A stretch of DNA of 64,000 nucleotides, from contig NZ_JAHKQE010000009.1 in assembly GCF_018860855.1 (NCBI RefSeq), forward strand, positions 124,001-188,000, read 5' to 3'. Below are positions 46,814 to 57,282 of this stretch, one piece after another. This stretch comes from Amphritea atlantica. GTDB taxonomy: Bacteria; Pseudomonadota; Gammaproteobacteria; Pseudomonadales; Balneatricaceae. Below the pieces are notes generated by a model. It was not told the origin of the DNA, made no database searches, and was given only the letters and a program-made list of their open reading frames with translations. The position numbers and the translations under genes are program-made. The first letter of the stretch is position 1; each line of letters starts with the position of its first letter.

Positions 46814-47164
46814 ATGTGCAAACTGTTTATCAACGCAAATTCTGATCTATGGAAAAGCAGCACCCGCTCATTACGTATCGATGGCATGGTGACCAGCGTG
46901 CGCCTAGAAAACTACTTTTGGAGTACGTTAGAAGCGATTGCTAGCCGTGATCATCTTAATATTCCACAGATGCTCACCCGCCTCTATCACGAATCGATCG
47001 ATGCCGGACACGATCTAGGCAATTTCACATCATTTTTACGGGTCTGCTGTATGCGTTATCTCGCATTGCAATTAGCAGGTGAGATCCCCACCAATACCGA
47101 CATCGCTATCAGTGCGTTAGATGCGAATGCCATATTATCCAGCGAAATTCAGAAGCGACATTGA
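46814..47164 (+). CDS. ribbon-helix-helix domain protein
   Basis: A 116-aa protein. Residues about 19-90 fit the RHH_4-type ribbon-helix-helix domain: RSLRIDGMVTSVRLENYFW forms the ribbon, then helices through ALQLAG. Members are presumed DNA-binding regulators with uncharacterised targets. GGACAGGAG precedes the start. Its stop directly abuts the large repeat array. Confidence 0.8.
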   Translation: MCKLFINANSDLWKSSTRSLRIDGMVTSVRLENYFWSTLEAIASRDHLNIPQMLTRLYHESIDAGHDLGNFTSFLRVCCMRYLALQLAGEIPTNTDIAISALDANAILSSEIQKRH

Positions 47165-48160
47165 AGTATTGATGATGGAGGGGGTTCGTAAAGATCACCA
47201 CATCCGACAGATCCAATGGCCCGCGAACTCAGCTGCACCCAAATATCCGGCGCGTAGGGTGCTGATGAGGAACGAATCGCACCGATGGCCATGACGATCA
47301 TACCGTTTGTGCCGATGTTGATGGTGCGGTTCGCAAGGCTCACCACACCCTTTTATCTCTCGGCGCGTAGGGTGCTGATGAGGAACGAATCGCACCGATG
47401 GACATGACGATAATACCGTTTGTGCCGAAGTTGATGGTGCGGTTCGTAAAGCTCAACACACCCTACGCGTTAAGAACCAAACCTTTAAATACGTTAATGT
47501 TTCGATGTTTATTACAATGATGGTGCGGTTTGTTCCTCACCGCCACCCTACCTAAGTTGTTGAGCACGTAGGGTGCTGATGAGGAACGAATCGCACCGAT
47601 GGACATGACGATAATACCGTTTGTGCCGATATTGATGGTGCGGTTCGCAAGGCTCAACACACCCTACGCGTTACGAATCAAACCTTTAAATACGTTAATG
47701 TTTCGATGTTTATTACAATGATGGTGCGGTTTGTTCCTCACCGCCACCCTACCTAAGTGTCGAGCGCGTAGGGTGCTGATGCGGAACGAATCGCACCGAT
47801 GGCCATGACGATAATACCGTTTGTGCCGATATGGATGGTGCGGTTCGCAAAGCTCACCACACCCTACAGATCCAATGGCCCGCGAACCCAGCTGCACCCA
47901 AATATCCGGCGCGTAGGGTGCTGATGAGGAACGAATCGCACCGGTGGGCATGACGATAATACCCTTTGTGCCTATATTGATGGTGCGGTTCGCAAAGCTC
48001 ACCACACCCTACAGATCAAATGGCCCGCGAACCCAGTTGCCCCCAAATATCCGACGCGTAGGGTGCTGATGAGGAACGAATCGCACCGGTGGGCATGACG
48101 CTAATACCGTTTGTGCCGCTATTGATGGCGCGGTTCGCAAAGCTCACCACCCGACACATC
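47165..48160. repeat. nested tandem array of palindromic repeats
   Basis: Six copies of a roughly 100-bp unit begin with GTAGGGTGCTGATG at 47254, 47367, 47578, 47768, 47913 and 48058. They close with the inverted arm GGTGCGGTTCGC...CACCCTAC (arms about 30 bp). Two spacer types alternate. Spacer X, about 50 bp with CCCAAATATCCG, precedes copies 1, 5 and 6. Spacer Y, about 105 bp with AAATACGTTAATGTTTCGAT and a further short palindrome, precedes copies 3 and 4. Short frames in this stretch only translate the repeat. No gene is present. Confidence 0.9.
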
Positions 48161-48183
48161 GCCCTTAGCTCCCACAGATTAAA

Positions 48184-48227
48184 AGAAAAAACCCGCTCAG
48201 ATTTTCGGGAATCTAAAGCGGGTTTTT
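48184..48227. terminator. bidirectional terminator next to phaR
   Basis: AACCCGCT and AGATT pair with AATCT and AGCGGGTT, flanked by an A-run on one side and T's on the other. It ends phaR on the minus strand and also closes the repeat region. Confidence 0.9.
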
Positions 48228-48289
48228 GTTAAACAACCTCTGAAGCTTAGCAATGAATGACCTTGCTATGCAAAAGGGATATGACTTCG

Positions 48290-48772
48290 TTATTTATCTT
48301 CTTTCGCATTTTCGGCGTCATTACTCGCCTGCTTTTCGTTATGCTCATCACCCGGAGGGGTAAATATATTCCACATTGCCATATTCTGATCAGCGATTTT
48401 ATTCATCATATTCAGCGGGTTAGCTGCACCGATCATATTTTGCATCTGTTCACGAATACGTTCTTGTTGATCAATAAAGGTAGCGATGCTCTGCTCCAGA
48501 TACTGACTCATCATGCCCTGCATACTGTCACCATAAAAACGGATCAACTGCTGTAAAACCTGATTAGTCAGCAGCGTTCCATGGCCCAACGCTTCCTGTT
48601 CGCTGATAATTTGCAACAGAATATTTCGTGTTAGGTCGGCCCCGGTTTTAGAATCCTGAACCTGAAAAGCTTCTTGGCTCAGTACCAATTGTTTCACATC
48701 CTCTAACGTGATGTAGCAACTGCGGGATGTGTCATACAAACGGCGATTGGTGTATTTTCTGAGAATTCTCAA
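48290..48772 (-). CDS. phaR: PHA synthesis repressor PhaR
   Basis: A 160-aa protein. The N-terminal PHB/PHA accumulation DNA-binding domain is ILRKYTNRRLYDTSRSCYITLED, followed by the PhaR helical domain with GTLLTNQVLQQLIRFYG about residues 64-80. The C-terminus is acidic and Met-rich. PhaR represses phasin and PHA genes and is released by binding to nascent granules. The start appears to be TTG 48772, since no ATG precedes the conserved motif. It may control phaEC at 41737. Confidence 0.93.
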   Translation of the reverse strand: MRILRKYTNRRLYDTSRSCYITLEDVKQLVLSQEAFQVQDSKTGADLTRNILLQIISEQEALGHGTLLTNQVLQQLIRFYGDSMQGMMSQYLEQSIATFIDQQERIREQMQNMIGAANPLNMMNKIADQNMAMWNIFTPPGDEHNEKQASNDAENAKEDK

Positions 48773-48843
48773 AATAGTGTCTCTCTACCTGTTCCGTTAC
48801 TTGATTAAACAGCTCTGGCCGCTTTTTAATGCGACAAAGTCAT

Positions 48844-49104
48844 TTATTTTTTATCTGAAGTTTTTTGCTTATTGCTATAGCTAGTCATCATATTCAATAA
48901 CATCTTTTGAATTGCATCCATCGAGCCAAGCCCGCTAGCCATATAAGGTTGAAACAGCGTTAACGGGTCGTAACCATCAACACCGGCATCCATGCGTTCC
49001 TGAATTTTACCCATCATCTCTTTCTGAAATGATTCTACATCTGGCAACCCCAGCACCTTGCGGAGCTCTTCGGGCGTCATTTCAACATCTACTTTAAAAT
49101 TCAT
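48844..49104 (-). CDS. DUF6489 family small protein
   Basis: An 86-aa acidic protein. The pattern VDVEMTPEELRKVLGLPDV followed by a helical part with FQPYMASGLGSMDAIQKMLLNMM is that of the DUF6489 family as I recall it. It lies 70 bp upstream of phaR on the same strand, so a link to PHA granules is likely but unproven. AGG-type ribosome-binding site before ATG 49104. Confidence 0.75.
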   Translation of the reverse strand: MNFKVDVEMTPEELRKVLGLPDVESFQKEMMGKIQERMDAGVDGYDPLTLFQPYMASGLGSMDAIQKMLLNMMTSYSNKQKTSDKK

Positions 49105-49249
49105 CAGAAACCTACCTTAGCCGGATCTGCTTTCTCATCCGGATAATCAACGTTAGCCAGAATTACATCTGCATAAAACGGAGCAACGGTGATTCAATTA
49201 CTTAGCTACTATTAAACTAATACTATACCAACTGCAGTGCAAAACAAAT

Positions 49250-50407
49250 TTACCGATTCGTAACTGCAGCATTTTCCGGTCTTATCCATAACAGAGCGCA
49301 AATAAAGGCCACAAAAACCGCCACCGCCGCAACAGTGAATGTTGCTGCAGCGCCCAAGCTATCCCACATCAAACCGCTGCACAATGCGCCTAACGCACCG
49401 CCTAATCCAAACCCTAAGCTACTAAACATCGCCTGTCCTTGGCCATGATTAGAGGGCGAAAAATAATGATGCACTAGCGCAATGCCCACCGCGTGCAGCG
49501 CACCAAAACTCACCGCATGCAGCGTTTGAGCAAAGAGCATCAACCATAGATTTTCCGGCATCAAGCCGATCAACAGCCAGCGTAGTACACTTAGCAGCAG
49601 ACTGATCATCATCAATACCCGCAACCCCAAACCACCAATCAGTTTGGGCATCAGGATAAAGATCATCACTTCCGCAACAACACCTACCGACCAGAGCATG
49701 CCGATCTCGGTGCGGCTATAACCTAGGCCGTCCATCAACACCGAATAAAACGTGTAGTAAGGCCCGTGACTAAACTGAATCAGCATGCAGATCAAGAAAA
49801 ACACCAGCACTTGAGGCCGCAGCAATTGCTGCAAAAAACCACTTTCATCACTGTTACGCGTTTGTGTTTCACCGGCTACACAGAGGGATGCTAACCAGAT
49901 CAACACCATCAGCCCCAACATCATCCAGGGCAACCAACGAATACTCACCAGGTCTAATAACCAACCGATCCCCATCACGGCCACAATAAAGCCCACCGAA
50001 CCCCAGAGTCGGATACGGCTATACAAAGCTTCCCGCCCCTTTAGATGCGTCAGGGTTAACACTTCAAATTGCGGCAGCACCGCATTCCAGAAAAAACTAA
50101 AACCGGCCATCACCAAGGCGATACCCAGCACACTGTCTTGCCAAAATATAAGCACAAACGCTAAGCAGGTGAAGAAAGCACCGTAGCGCACAATTCGCAG
50201 CCGTTGACCGGTATGATCCGCCAGCCATCCCCAGATATTGGGCGCCACTATGCGTGAGGCCATCAGAATTGCCATCAAGCCGCCGATGGTTTGCGCATCG
50301 AATTCAAACGATTGTAGATAGAGGCTCCAGTAAGGAACCAGTGCGCCGAGCAACGAGAAATAAAAAAAATAGAATCCCGACAAACGGCTATAGGTAGTTA
50401 GCTTCAT
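49250..50407 (-). CDS. MFS transporter, HcaT-like
   Basis: A 385-aa major facilitator protein with about 12 membrane segments, of the MFS_1-like group that includes E. coli HcaT (putative phenylpropionate permease). The start SGFYFFYFSLLGALVPYWSL and the loop ADHTGQRLRIVRYG are typical. I use ATG 50407; the frame continues 22 polar codons upstream that are not part of the family. The substrate is unknown. It may be co-transcribed with nothing: it lies convergent to no gene and downstream of speE by about 100 bp. Confidence 0.88.
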   Translation of the reverse strand: MKLTTYSRLSGFYFFYFSLLGALVPYWSLYLQSFEFDAQTIGGLMAILMASRIVAPNIWGWLADHTGQRLRIVRYGAFFTCLAFVLIFWQDSVLGIALVMAGFSFFWNAVLPQFEVLTLTHLKGREALYSRIRLWGSVGFIVAVMGIGWLLDLVSIRWLPWMMLGLMVLIWLASLCVAGETQTRNSDESGFLQQLLRPQVLVFFLICMLIQFSHGPYYTFYSVLMDGLGYSRTEIGMLWSVGVVAEVMIFILMPKLIGGLGLRVLMMISLLLSVLRWLLIGLMPENLWLMLFAQTLHAVSFGALHAVGIALVHHYFSPSNHGQGQAMFSSLGFGLGGALGALCSGLMWDSLGAAATFTVAAVAVFVAFICALLWIRPENAAVTNR

Positions 50408-50567
50408 GGTTGTTTCAATACGCCTCCTGTCTGACAATATCGACCCATGATAGACGCAACGAGCATTGAGCATAGCAGAAACAAAAATCCACCGGTTTAT
50501 GCAACCGATGGATTATCGAGCGCGCAGCAACCAATCGTCGCCGCGCTCAGGTCATATCCGAGAGGAA

Positions 50568-51419
50568 TTAGGCGTCGCCCAGTTTCTCAAGGATATACTG
50601 TGGCAAAGCGAAGCTGCCAGTGTGGATTTGCGGGTTGTAGTAACGGGTCTTAATACCACTCGCCTTAAAGCGCTCAGCGATCTGTTCGGCGCTTTGTAGC
50701 CGAGTTGCCGCATCATCACAGCCCCACGCAAAGGTCATCGCACCACCGATATAGGTTGGCACCGCTGCGGTGTAGAAGGTCTGATCTTTAAAGTAAGGGC
50801 TCAGACGCTGACGGGTCGTCACGACCTCTTCTGGCTGCATATAGACCACACCGTTCTGGGCGACGAAGATACCGCCGTCATTCAGACAACGCTTACAGCC
50901 TTCATAGAAGCGGCTGCTAAACAACACTTCACCGGGACCGACAGGGTCGGTGCAATCAGAGATAATTACGTCGTACTTTTCATCGGTCTGGCAGACATAA
51001 TCGATACCATCACCGATCACAACGTTAGCCCGTGGATTATCGTAAGCGCCCTGAGAGTGGTTTGGCAGATATTCAACACACATATCGATAACCGCTTGAT
51101 CGATCTCAACCTGAGTGACGTTGTCAACCGATTGGTGCTTCAATACTTCACGCAGCATACCGCCATCACCACCACCGATGATCAGCACTTTTTTAGCGTT
51201 GCCATGGGCCATCAGCGGTACATGAGTAAGCATCTCGTGGTAGATAAACTCATCTTTCTCAGTGGTCTGAATAATGCCGTCGAGCGCCATCACAGTACCG
51301 AATTGAGGATTGCGGAAAATAATCAGATGCCAAGAATCCGTTTGTTGCTCAAACAGCACCTCTTGCACATCGAATGCTTGACCGTAACCATCGTAAAGAG
51401 TCTCTTTGTAGACTGTCAT
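50568..51419 (-). CDS. speE: spermidine synthase
   Basis: A 283-aa aminopropyltransferase transferring from decarboxylated AdoMet to putrescine. [11 protein letters not shown] (about residues 81-91) and the catalytic Asp in [12 protein letters not shown] (about 155) are present; the Tyr of YYNPQIH near the end also fits. Together with speD (43848) and the decarboxylase (59948) it gives a full route from ornithine to spermidine, spread over 17 kb. Confidence 0.97.
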   Translation of the reverse strand: MTVYKETLYDGYGQAFDVQEVLFEQQTDSWHLIIFRNPQFGTVMALDGIIQTTEKDEFIYHEMLTHVPLMAHGNAKKVLIIGGGDGGMLREVLKHQSVDNVTQVEIDQAVIDMCVEYLPNHSQGAYDNPRANVVIGDGIDYVCQTDEKYDVIISDCTDPVGPGEVLFSSRFYEGCKRCLNDGGIFVAQNGVVYMQPEEVVTTRQRLSPYFKDQTFYTAAVPTYIGGAMTFAWGCDDAATRLQSAEQIAERFKASGIKTRYYNPQIHTGSFALPQYILEKLGDA

Positions 51420-51483
51420 CGTGAATCCACCACTAAAGACGAACGTTTCGCCATCGTTAAATAAATAATCAGTAACTAAACAG

Positions 51484-51519
51484 AAAAACCTTGTCGCCGC
51501 CTTTTGCCAGCAACAAGGT
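51484..51519 (-). terminator. aroC terminator
   Basis: On the minus strand ACCTTGT (51519-51513) pairs with ACAAGGT (51494-51488), followed by TTTTC. It lies just after the aroC stop. Confidence 0.75.
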
Positions 51520-51542
51520 GTTATACATTATAAAACGGTATA

Positions 51543-52631
51543 TTAACCGTTTAATACCGGCGTATCACAGACCACATCAGCATTTTGTGCTCGATGACGT
51601 AGCAAGTGATCCATCAGCACAATGGCCATCATCGCCTCAGCAATCGGTGTGGCGCGAATACCGACACAGGGATCATGACGTCCCTTAGTGACCACCTCGA
51701 TCGACTCGCCTCGGCTATTAATGCTCTGGCCGGGCAGACGCAGGCTGGAGGTCGGTTTTAGAGCGATATGCGCGGTAATCTCCTGACCGGTTGAAATACC
51801 ACCGAGAATGCCGCCGGCATGGTTAGAGAGGAAACCTTCAGGGGTCATCTCATCCCGGTGCTCGGTACCTTTCTGTTCGACACAGGCAAAGCCATCACCG
51901 ATCTCAACGCCTTTCACCGCATTGATGCTCATCAACGCATGGGCCAACTCGGCATCAAGACGATCAAAAATAGGTTCGCCTAACCCCACCGGTACACCAG
52001 TCGCTGAGACTGAAATCTTAGCCCCCACTGAATTACCCTCTTTACGCAGGGCATCCATATACGCTTCCATCTCGGCGACTTTATCGACATCAGGGCAGAA
52101 GAACGGATTCTGTTCCACTTGATCCCAATCGAAGCCGTCGATTTTAATTGGGCCGAGTTGAGACAAATAACCCCGTACCGCCACGCCCTTTTGTGCTAAA
52201 AACTTCTTCGCCACGGCCCCGGCTGCGACACGCATCGCCGTTTCACGGGCCGAAGAACGGCCACCACCACGGTAATCACGAAAACCATATTTATGGGTAT
52301 ACACATAATCCGCATGGGCCGGACGAAAGGTTTCTTCAATATTGGAATAATCTTTCGAGCGCTGATCGGTATTCTCAATCAACAGTCCGATCGGTGTGCC
52401 GGTGGTTTTACCCTCGAATACGCCAGAGAGGATCTTCACCTCATCCGCTTCACGACGCTGAGTAGTGTGTCGTGAGGTACCCGGTTTACGACGATCAAGA
52501 TCCCGCTGCAGATCCGCTTCGGTCAGTTCGATTCCCGGAGGACAACCGTCAATGATACAGCCCAGTGCTGGGCCATGGCTTTCGCCGAAAGTAGTGACGG
52601 TAAATAGCTTACCGTAGGTGTTTCCTGACAT
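51543..52631 (-). CDS. aroC: chorismate synthase
   Basis: Converts EPSP to chorismate with reduced FMN, the last common step to aromatic amino acids. It has 362 aa. The signatures [24 protein letters not shown]-type [18 protein letters not shown] and [12 protein letters not shown] are all present. It is downstream of prmB by 52 bp, an order seen in many gammaproteobacteria. Confidence 0.98.
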   Translation of the reverse strand: MSGNTYGKLFTVTTFGESHGPALGCIIDGCPPGIELTEADLQRDLDRRKPGTSRHTTQRREADEVKILSGVFEGKTTGTPIGLLIENTDQRSKDYSNIEETFRPAHADYVYTHKYGFRDYRGGGRSSARETAMRVAAGAVAKKFLAQKGVAVRGYLSQLGPIKIDGFDWDQVEQNPFFCPDVDKVAEMEAYMDALRKEGNSVGAKISVSATGVPVGLGEPIFDRLDAELAHALMSINAVKGVEIGDGFACVEQKGTEHRDEMTPEGFLSNHAGGILGGISTGQEITAHIALKPTSSLRLPGQSINSRGESIEVVTKGRHDPCVGIRATPIAEAMMAIVLMDHLLRHRAQNADVVCDTPVLNG

Positions 52632-52683
52632 CGTCTGTTCCCGATTTTAAAGCAAAAAATTTAGCCGATTATACCCTAGTCAT

Positions 52684-53601
52684 TCAGACTGCGCTGCAAT
52701 ACTGTCGAACCTCTGCCGCCGTCAACAGGAATACCCCATTGCCGCCCTGTTCGAGCTCTAACCAGGTAAAAGGAATTTCGGGGTATTGCTGCTGCAGATG
52801 CACTTCGCTGTTACCCACTTCAATCACTAACAGCCCGTCTTCAGTCAAAAACTGCGCCGCCTGACGTAAAATCTGCTTGGTGATATCCAAACCATCCGGC
52901 CCAGAGCCCAGCGCCAAGTCTGGCTCATGTTGATACTCTTGTGGCATCCCAGCCAGATCATCTCGGTCTACATACGGAGGATTACTGACAATTAGATCAT
53001 AAGTGCGGCCAGTCAAAGCGCTGAATAGATCACTTTCGATCGCCGTGACCCGCTCATCCAACTCATGGCGCTGAATATTACGTCGCGCAACTTCCAGCGC
53101 ATCGGCAGAGATATCCGCCAGATCCACTTCAGCCTCTTCAAAAGCATAGGCGCAAACAATACCGATGCAGCCGCTGCCAGTGCACAGATCCAAAATCCGC
53201 TCTACCGGGCCTTCCCGAAGCCAAGGGCTAAACTGCTGTTCGATCAACTCTTGAATCGGTGAGCGTGGAATCAACACCCGCTCATCGACATAAAAAGGCA
53301 TGCCGGCATACCAAGCCTCGCCAATGATATAAGGCAAAGGCCGCCGCTGAACCACCCGCTGGTCGAGAAAGTCGAGCACACGCCGTTTTTCATCATCGAT
53401 TAGGCGAGCATCTAATAATTGCGGGTTACTGTTCCACGGCAGATGCAGTGCGCCCAGCACCAATTGCACCGCTTCATCCCATGGATTATCGGTGCCATGT
53501 CCATAATAGAGGTCATATTCATAGAAACGACTCATGCTAAAACGGACAAAATCACGTATTGTATGCAGTTCTTTCAGGGTCTGTGCTTGATTGATGGTCA
53601 T
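52684..53601 (-). CDS. prmB: 50S ribosomal protein L3 glutamine methyltransferase
   Basis: A 305-aa Rossmann methyltransferase with N-terminal helical domain. The SAM loop is [11 protein letters not shown] (about 138-148) and the glutamine-binding motif is SNPPYVD (about 205). It is PrmB rather than PrmC because of the start and the preceding-residue pattern [12 protein letters not shown] and its linkage to aroC and smrB. Confidence 0.95.
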   Translation of the reverse strand: MTINQAQTLKELHTIRDFVRFSMSRFYEYDLYYGHGTDNPWDEAVQLVLGALHLPWNSNPQLLDARLIDDEKRRVLDFLDQRVVQRRPLPYIIGEAWYAGMPFYVDERVLIPRSPIQELIEQQFSPWLREGPVERILDLCTGSGCIGIVCAYAFEEAEVDLADISADALEVARRNIQRHELDERVTAIESDLFSALTGRTYDLIVSNPPYVDRDDLAGMPQEYQHEPDLALGSGPDGLDITKQILRQAAQFLTEDGLLVIEVGNSEVHLQQQYPEIPFTWLELEQGGNGVFLLTAAEVRQYCSAV

Positions 53602-53665
53602 ATCTGGATGGATAATTCGTCGGATTGAGGCCTGCTTTATTACAGGCCGTGTATGTTAATGAATA

Positions 53666-54298
53666 ATGTTTGCGAACGCTATGTCTGATAACGATCTGCC
53701 TAATAACAAGCGCCACAATAATGGTGCCGCCCACGATGACACCGAAATCGATTTTGCCTCAGTCATGCAGGGGGTCTCCCGCATCACAAGTGACCGAGCA
53801 GATCTACGTGGACAACCGAAAAAGCTAAAGCTCCGGGATGATGAAACCACGCGCTATAAACGCCAGATGGCCGTTCAAGAAGACGAGCTTATAGTCGATG
53901 GCCTGAACTCTGAAGTGGTCAACCTTGTAGAAACGAACGATGAGTTAATTTTCGCCAGCCCCGGTGTACAACTAAAACTAATGAAACGGCTCAAACAGGG
54001 ACATGTGCCTTGGGATGCGGGTTTAGACCTACACGGCTACACTCTCGATGATGCTCGCACCGAACTCGGAAGCTTTATTCGCGAATGCAGCAATCAGCAA
54101 CTACGTTGCGTCATGGTCATTCACGGTAAGTCCAATAGCGTCGAAGGCCAGCATGCGCTGATGAAATCCTATGTGAATGATTGGCTCAAGCAGATGAACC
54201 AAGTCATTGCCTTTTCATCGGCACAACCTAAAGATGGTGGTACCGGTGCGCTCTATGTCCTTCTCAAACGGGCTAATAAAGCGGCGAATCAAGGCTAA
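53666..54298 (+). CDS. smrB: Smr-domain endonuclease SmrB
   Basis: A 210-aa protein whose C-terminal Smr domain (about 115-205) has the DLHGYT and IHGKS motifs and ends with GGTGALYVLLKR. E. coli SmrB cuts mRNA at collided ribosomes to start rescue. The N-terminal 100 residues are polar and include the conserved basic patch. The start may be ATG 53666 or 53681; neither has a clear ribosome-binding site. It is divergent from prmB, the usual arrangement. Confidence 0.92.
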   Translation: MFANAMSDNDLPNNKRHNNGAAHDDTEIDFASVMQGVSRITSDRADLRGQPKKLKLRDDETTRYKRQMAVQEDELIVDGLNSEVVNLVETNDELIFASPGVQLKLMKRLKQGHVPWDAGLDLHGYTLDDARTELGSFIRECSNQQLRCVMVIHGKSNSVEGQHALMKSYVNDWLKQMNQVIAFSSAQPKDGGTGALYVLLKRANKAANQG

Positions 54299-54444
54299 AT
54301 AGTTACCTATAGACTTTACCTCTGCTCGCTAATCACGTAAGTTAGCACACTTTTTAACGGCCCTGTCATAATGACCTCTCCAGCGATGGTGTGAATAGGT
54401 GTTTGACAGAGATCAGACAGCCCAAAACAGGATTACACACTGTA

Positions 54445-54984
54445 ATGGAAAAAGAATTTGCCAGCATTATCGAGCAGCTGGGTGAAGACCTCACCCGGGA
54501 AGGTTTGGTCGATACCCCTAAACGCGCTGCTAAAGCGATGCAATTTCTCACCCGAGGCTATGAACAAAACCTCGATGAGGTCATCAATGGCGCGCTCTTC
54601 CCCACTGAAAACAGCGAAATGGTTATCGTCAAAGATATCGAGCTGTATTCCATGTGTGAGCATCATATGCTGCCCTTTATTGGCAAATGCCATGTTGGCT
54701 ATGTGCCTAAAGGACAGGTGATCGGCCTTTCTAAAATTGCCCGCATCGTCGATATGTTCGCACGCCGCCTGCAAATTCAGGAAAACATGACCAAGCAGAT
54801 CGCGGATGCCATTATGGAAGCGACTGGCGCAGATGGTGTTGGCGTGGTCATCGAAGCACGTCACATGTGCATGATGATGCGCGGTGTTGAAAAACAGAAC
54901 AGCAGCATGAAAACGTCTATGATGCTCGGCTCGTTCCGTAAGAGTCAACCGACCCGCAGCGAGTTTCTAACGCTGATCAATTGA
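54445..54984 (+). CDS. folE: GTP cyclohydrolase I
   Basis: Forms dihydroneopterin triphosphate from GTP for folate. I use ATG 54445 ([15 protein letters not shown]), giving 179 aa in line with Pseudomonas FolE; the GTG frame from 54391 adds 18 residues without homology. Zinc ligands are in MCEHHMLPF and [22 protein letters not shown] and [10 protein letters not shown] are typical. Single gene. Confidence 0.96.
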   Translation: MEKEFASIIEQLGEDLTREGLVDTPKRAAKAMQFLTRGYEQNLDEVINGALFPTENSEMVIVKDIELYSMCEHHMLPFIGKCHVGYVPKGQVIGLSKIARIVDMFARRLQIQENMTKQIADAIMEATGADGVGVVIEARHMCMMMRGVEKQNSSMKTSMMLGSFRKSQPTRSEFLTLIN

Positions 54985-55013
54985 TCCGTTAGATCCACTA
55001 AACCGCCTAAATA

Positions 55014-55040
55014 ATAAGACCGGTGTTTAACCGGTCTTAT
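55014..55040. terminator. folE terminator
   Basis: ATAAGACCGG (55014-55023) pairs with CCGGTCTTAT (55031-55040) around a 7-nt loop. No clear T-run follows, so it is moderate as an intrinsic terminator. Confidence 0.6.
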
Positions 55041-55133
55041 GTTGACAGCTGCAAGCGAAAATCACACTACCCTTGTCGTCCTAGCTGTCATTTACTGGCC
55101 TCTATAGGGCTTAGTCTGCATGCTTAGTGATCC

Positions 55134-55196
55134 TTATGGCGAAAGCTAAGGGATTAATGGCGAAAGCTAAGGGGTTAATGGCGAAAGCTAGGTATT
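55134..55196. repeat. three 21-bp direct repeats at the 3' end of the DUF3360 gene
   Basis: TTAATGGCGAAAGCTAAGGG is present in three near-identical tandem copies. The last holds the final codons (SFRH) and stop of the minus-strand permease gene. The others duplicate that end, each with its own in-frame TAA, downstream of the stop. Confidence 0.85.
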
Positions 55197-56686
55197 AATG
55201 CCGGAATGCCCGGTAACATCCCTACCGATGCCATCACCGTTGTGAGCAGAATGAACATCACTCCCGGTATGATCCAGCGAGTCATATTGGTGAGGTCCGC
55301 ACTGCGCTCTTTACAGCCCACTAAGCCCAAATTATCAATCAGCATCGTCAACGACCAACCAAAAGCCGGGTTAACCAGTGCAGAAGCAAAGACAACAATA
55401 GCGGCTGATTGTGTTGTTTTACCTTCACGGGTCATTTCCATGCCCGCCTCAAGTAGTGGAATAAACACCCCCACCACTAATGCCACACAAAGCACCGGCT
55501 GCCAGATGGCTAAATCCATAGGATAGCCCCATAGCCCCGTCACAATACAAAACAGCGCTGTCAGTAATGCACCAGCAGGAATAGGCCGCTTAGCGATGGC
55601 CGCCGGCACGATATAGGTTCCCCATGACGACGCAAAGTTAGCACCACCCAACAAGGAACCAAAGGTTTGACGAATAGACGCACCTGTCATGGTATCGTCA
55701 ATATTCATCTGTACTTTTTCCGTACGCTCAGGGTAACTAATTTTTTGAAAGACTTGATGCCCTAAGAAATCAGGAGACCACATTGCCACGGCTAAAATAG
55801 CGAAAGGCAGTACCACCATAAAACTTTCTACCGTTGGTAACCCCAGCATCCAACCTGAATTTTCGCCCCACCAATACATAGGATTGAGGTTAGGTAAGCC
55901 AGGGCCCGTTTTAAACTCAAAAGGCGCGCCCATTGCAAAAGCCAAGGTTCCACCTAACAAACAACTCAACGGCACCGCTAACCAACGTTTTCGCCAATGT
56001 TCAAGCAATGCATACAATATAATCGTACAAAGAATGACCACAAAAGGGATGTGTGTCATGCCAATATCTTCACCCCAAGTGAACAATTTTTTGATCTGCG
56101 AGATGGTACCGACAAATCCAAGGTAGAGTAATAGCCCGCCACAAACCCCCTTACTCGTTAGGTTCGCCAGCATACTGCCGCCTTTACTAATGGCCAACAT
56201 CAAACCAAAAGCACCGATGAGCAACCCAAACGCCATCGGGTGACCACCTGCAGCAACCACGATAGGAATAAGAGGAATTAGCGGACCATGAGTACCCGCC
56301 AAATTAGCAGTGGGAAGCAGAAAGCCCGAAAAAATAATAATAAAGAAAGAGGCAATGAGTAATTCATAACGCACATTCTCTAATATGAAGCTTTCATCAA
56401 GTCCAAGAGGAGCAGCAAAGGTTGCAGCGATTGCGCCCACCATCACGACTTTACCAATAGTACCTGCCATTGCCGGTATACTGTCTTCTAGCTCAAAACG
56501 ATAATCTCTGAACGGCAGATTAGGCCGCCAGCGTTTCGGTGCCATTATTTGCAGTTCGTGTTCTAAATACTCTTCTCTCGTATTAAACGCTGAACTCGGC
56601 TTATGTTTTTGCTCATAATTAAGTTCATTCTCATTATTTGAAGGCACAGATCTTTGATCATGTGTTGGGGTAGACGTATTGCCCAT
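55175..56686 (-). CDS. DUF3360 family permease
   Basis: A 503-aa inner-membrane protein with about 12 hydrophobic segments, after a polar N-terminal region of about 70 residues with FNTREEYLEHELQIMAPKRWRP. This matches DUF3360 proteins of Vibrio and other marine gammaproteobacteria, which resemble SulP and uracil/purine permeases in fold. The substrate is unknown. It has its own upstream region and stands alone. Its 3' end is triplicated (see repeat). Confidence 0.9.
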   Translation of the reverse strand: MGNTSTPTHDQRSVPSNNENELNYEQKHKPSSAFNTREEYLEHELQIMAPKRWRPNLPFRDYRFELEDSIPAMAGTIGKVVMVGAIAATFAAPLGLDESFILENVRYELLIASFFIIIFSGFLLPTANLAGTHGPLIPLIPIVVAAGGHPMAFGLLIGAFGLMLAISKGGSMLANLTSKGVCGGLLLYLGFVGTISQIKKLFTWGEDIGMTHIPFVVILCTIILYALLEHWRKRWLAVPLSCLLGGTLAFAMGAPFEFKTGPGLPNLNPMYWWGENSGWMLGLPTVESFMVVLPFAILAVAMWSPDFLGHQVFQKISYPERTEKVQMNIDDTMTGASIRQTFGSLLGGANFASSWGTYIVPAAIAKRPIPAGALLTALFCIVTGLWGYPMDLAIWQPVLCVALVVGVFIPLLEAGMEMTREGKTTQSAAIVVFASALVNPAFGWSLTMLIDNLGLVGCKERSADLTNMTRWIIPGVMFILLTTVMASVGMLPGIPALIPSFRH

Positions 56687-57249
56687 GACAATTCCCTTGC
56701 TACTAGCTAAAAATGATACTGCATTACAGGATGGCTATCCTATCTCAACGCGGCACATCTCACTAAGCGACAATAGTCACATACCGATCAAGAAGATTAT
56801 CATAACGTCCGAGCGATCCCCGATCGAATAGCAGCTCACTGAATCGAATATCGATAGCGTAAAAATGTTCTGACAACCATTGACGAACGCCACATTGAAG
56901 CCGATATTGGCAACGAATTTATCCAATGTCTGCTCAACACATCTGGCGCACTCGATCCTTTGCTTTATCGGCCTTCGCAATATCGCACCTCTATGGGCTT
57001 GAAAAGAGATGCTGACAAAACGTATTCAATAATGGCTGATTTGCCTCACCCTCTACCGGCAAGTCTTCATAAAGACATCGCTCTATACACTCAAAGAGCA
57101 CCGAGTCCTCATACCAAGTTTTGTTGCAAAGCAGAGACGTCTGACAAAGGCATTGCTTCTAATACAGCACCTAAATCTTGAACAGAAAAATATTAAACCG
57201 TTAAAAATCAACGAGATAAAAATATTTTTAATAAAATTATCTTTTTTAT
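56687..57249. other. intergenic, no convincing gene
   Basis: Short frames exist on both strands (for example 56777-56980 minus and 56960-57181 plus), but none has a ribosome-binding site or recognisable product. A plus-strand stretch around 56870-57030 reads like protein (RHIEADIGNEF...) and might be an old gene fragment that I cannot identify. The end of the gap holds the two small-RNA units listed next. Confidence 0.4.
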
Positions 57250-57277
57250 GAACTTTACCCCTACAAGCGTCTCTAAA
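57250..57277 (+). promoter_or_regulatory. sigma-E-like promoter of sRNA unit 1
   Basis: GAACTT (57250-57255), 16 nt, TCTAAA (57272-57277). This fits the sigma-E/ECF scheme GGAACTT-N16-TCtaA. It ends 6 nt before the conserved sequence ACATCAACGT, the expected transcript start. Confidence 0.6.
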
Positions 57278-57282
57278 TTAAT

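Noticed and set aside
47149-48005. several short minus-strand frames with similar translations
   Set aside because: They only translate the repeat units and start with no ribosome-binding site.
47165-48160. CRISPR array
   Set aside because: Units are about 100 bp, palindromic end to end, with spacers that are themselves repeated, and no cas gene is nearby.
56777-57181. short frames on both strands before hisC
   Set aside because: No ribosome-binding site, no family resemblance, and overlapping one another.
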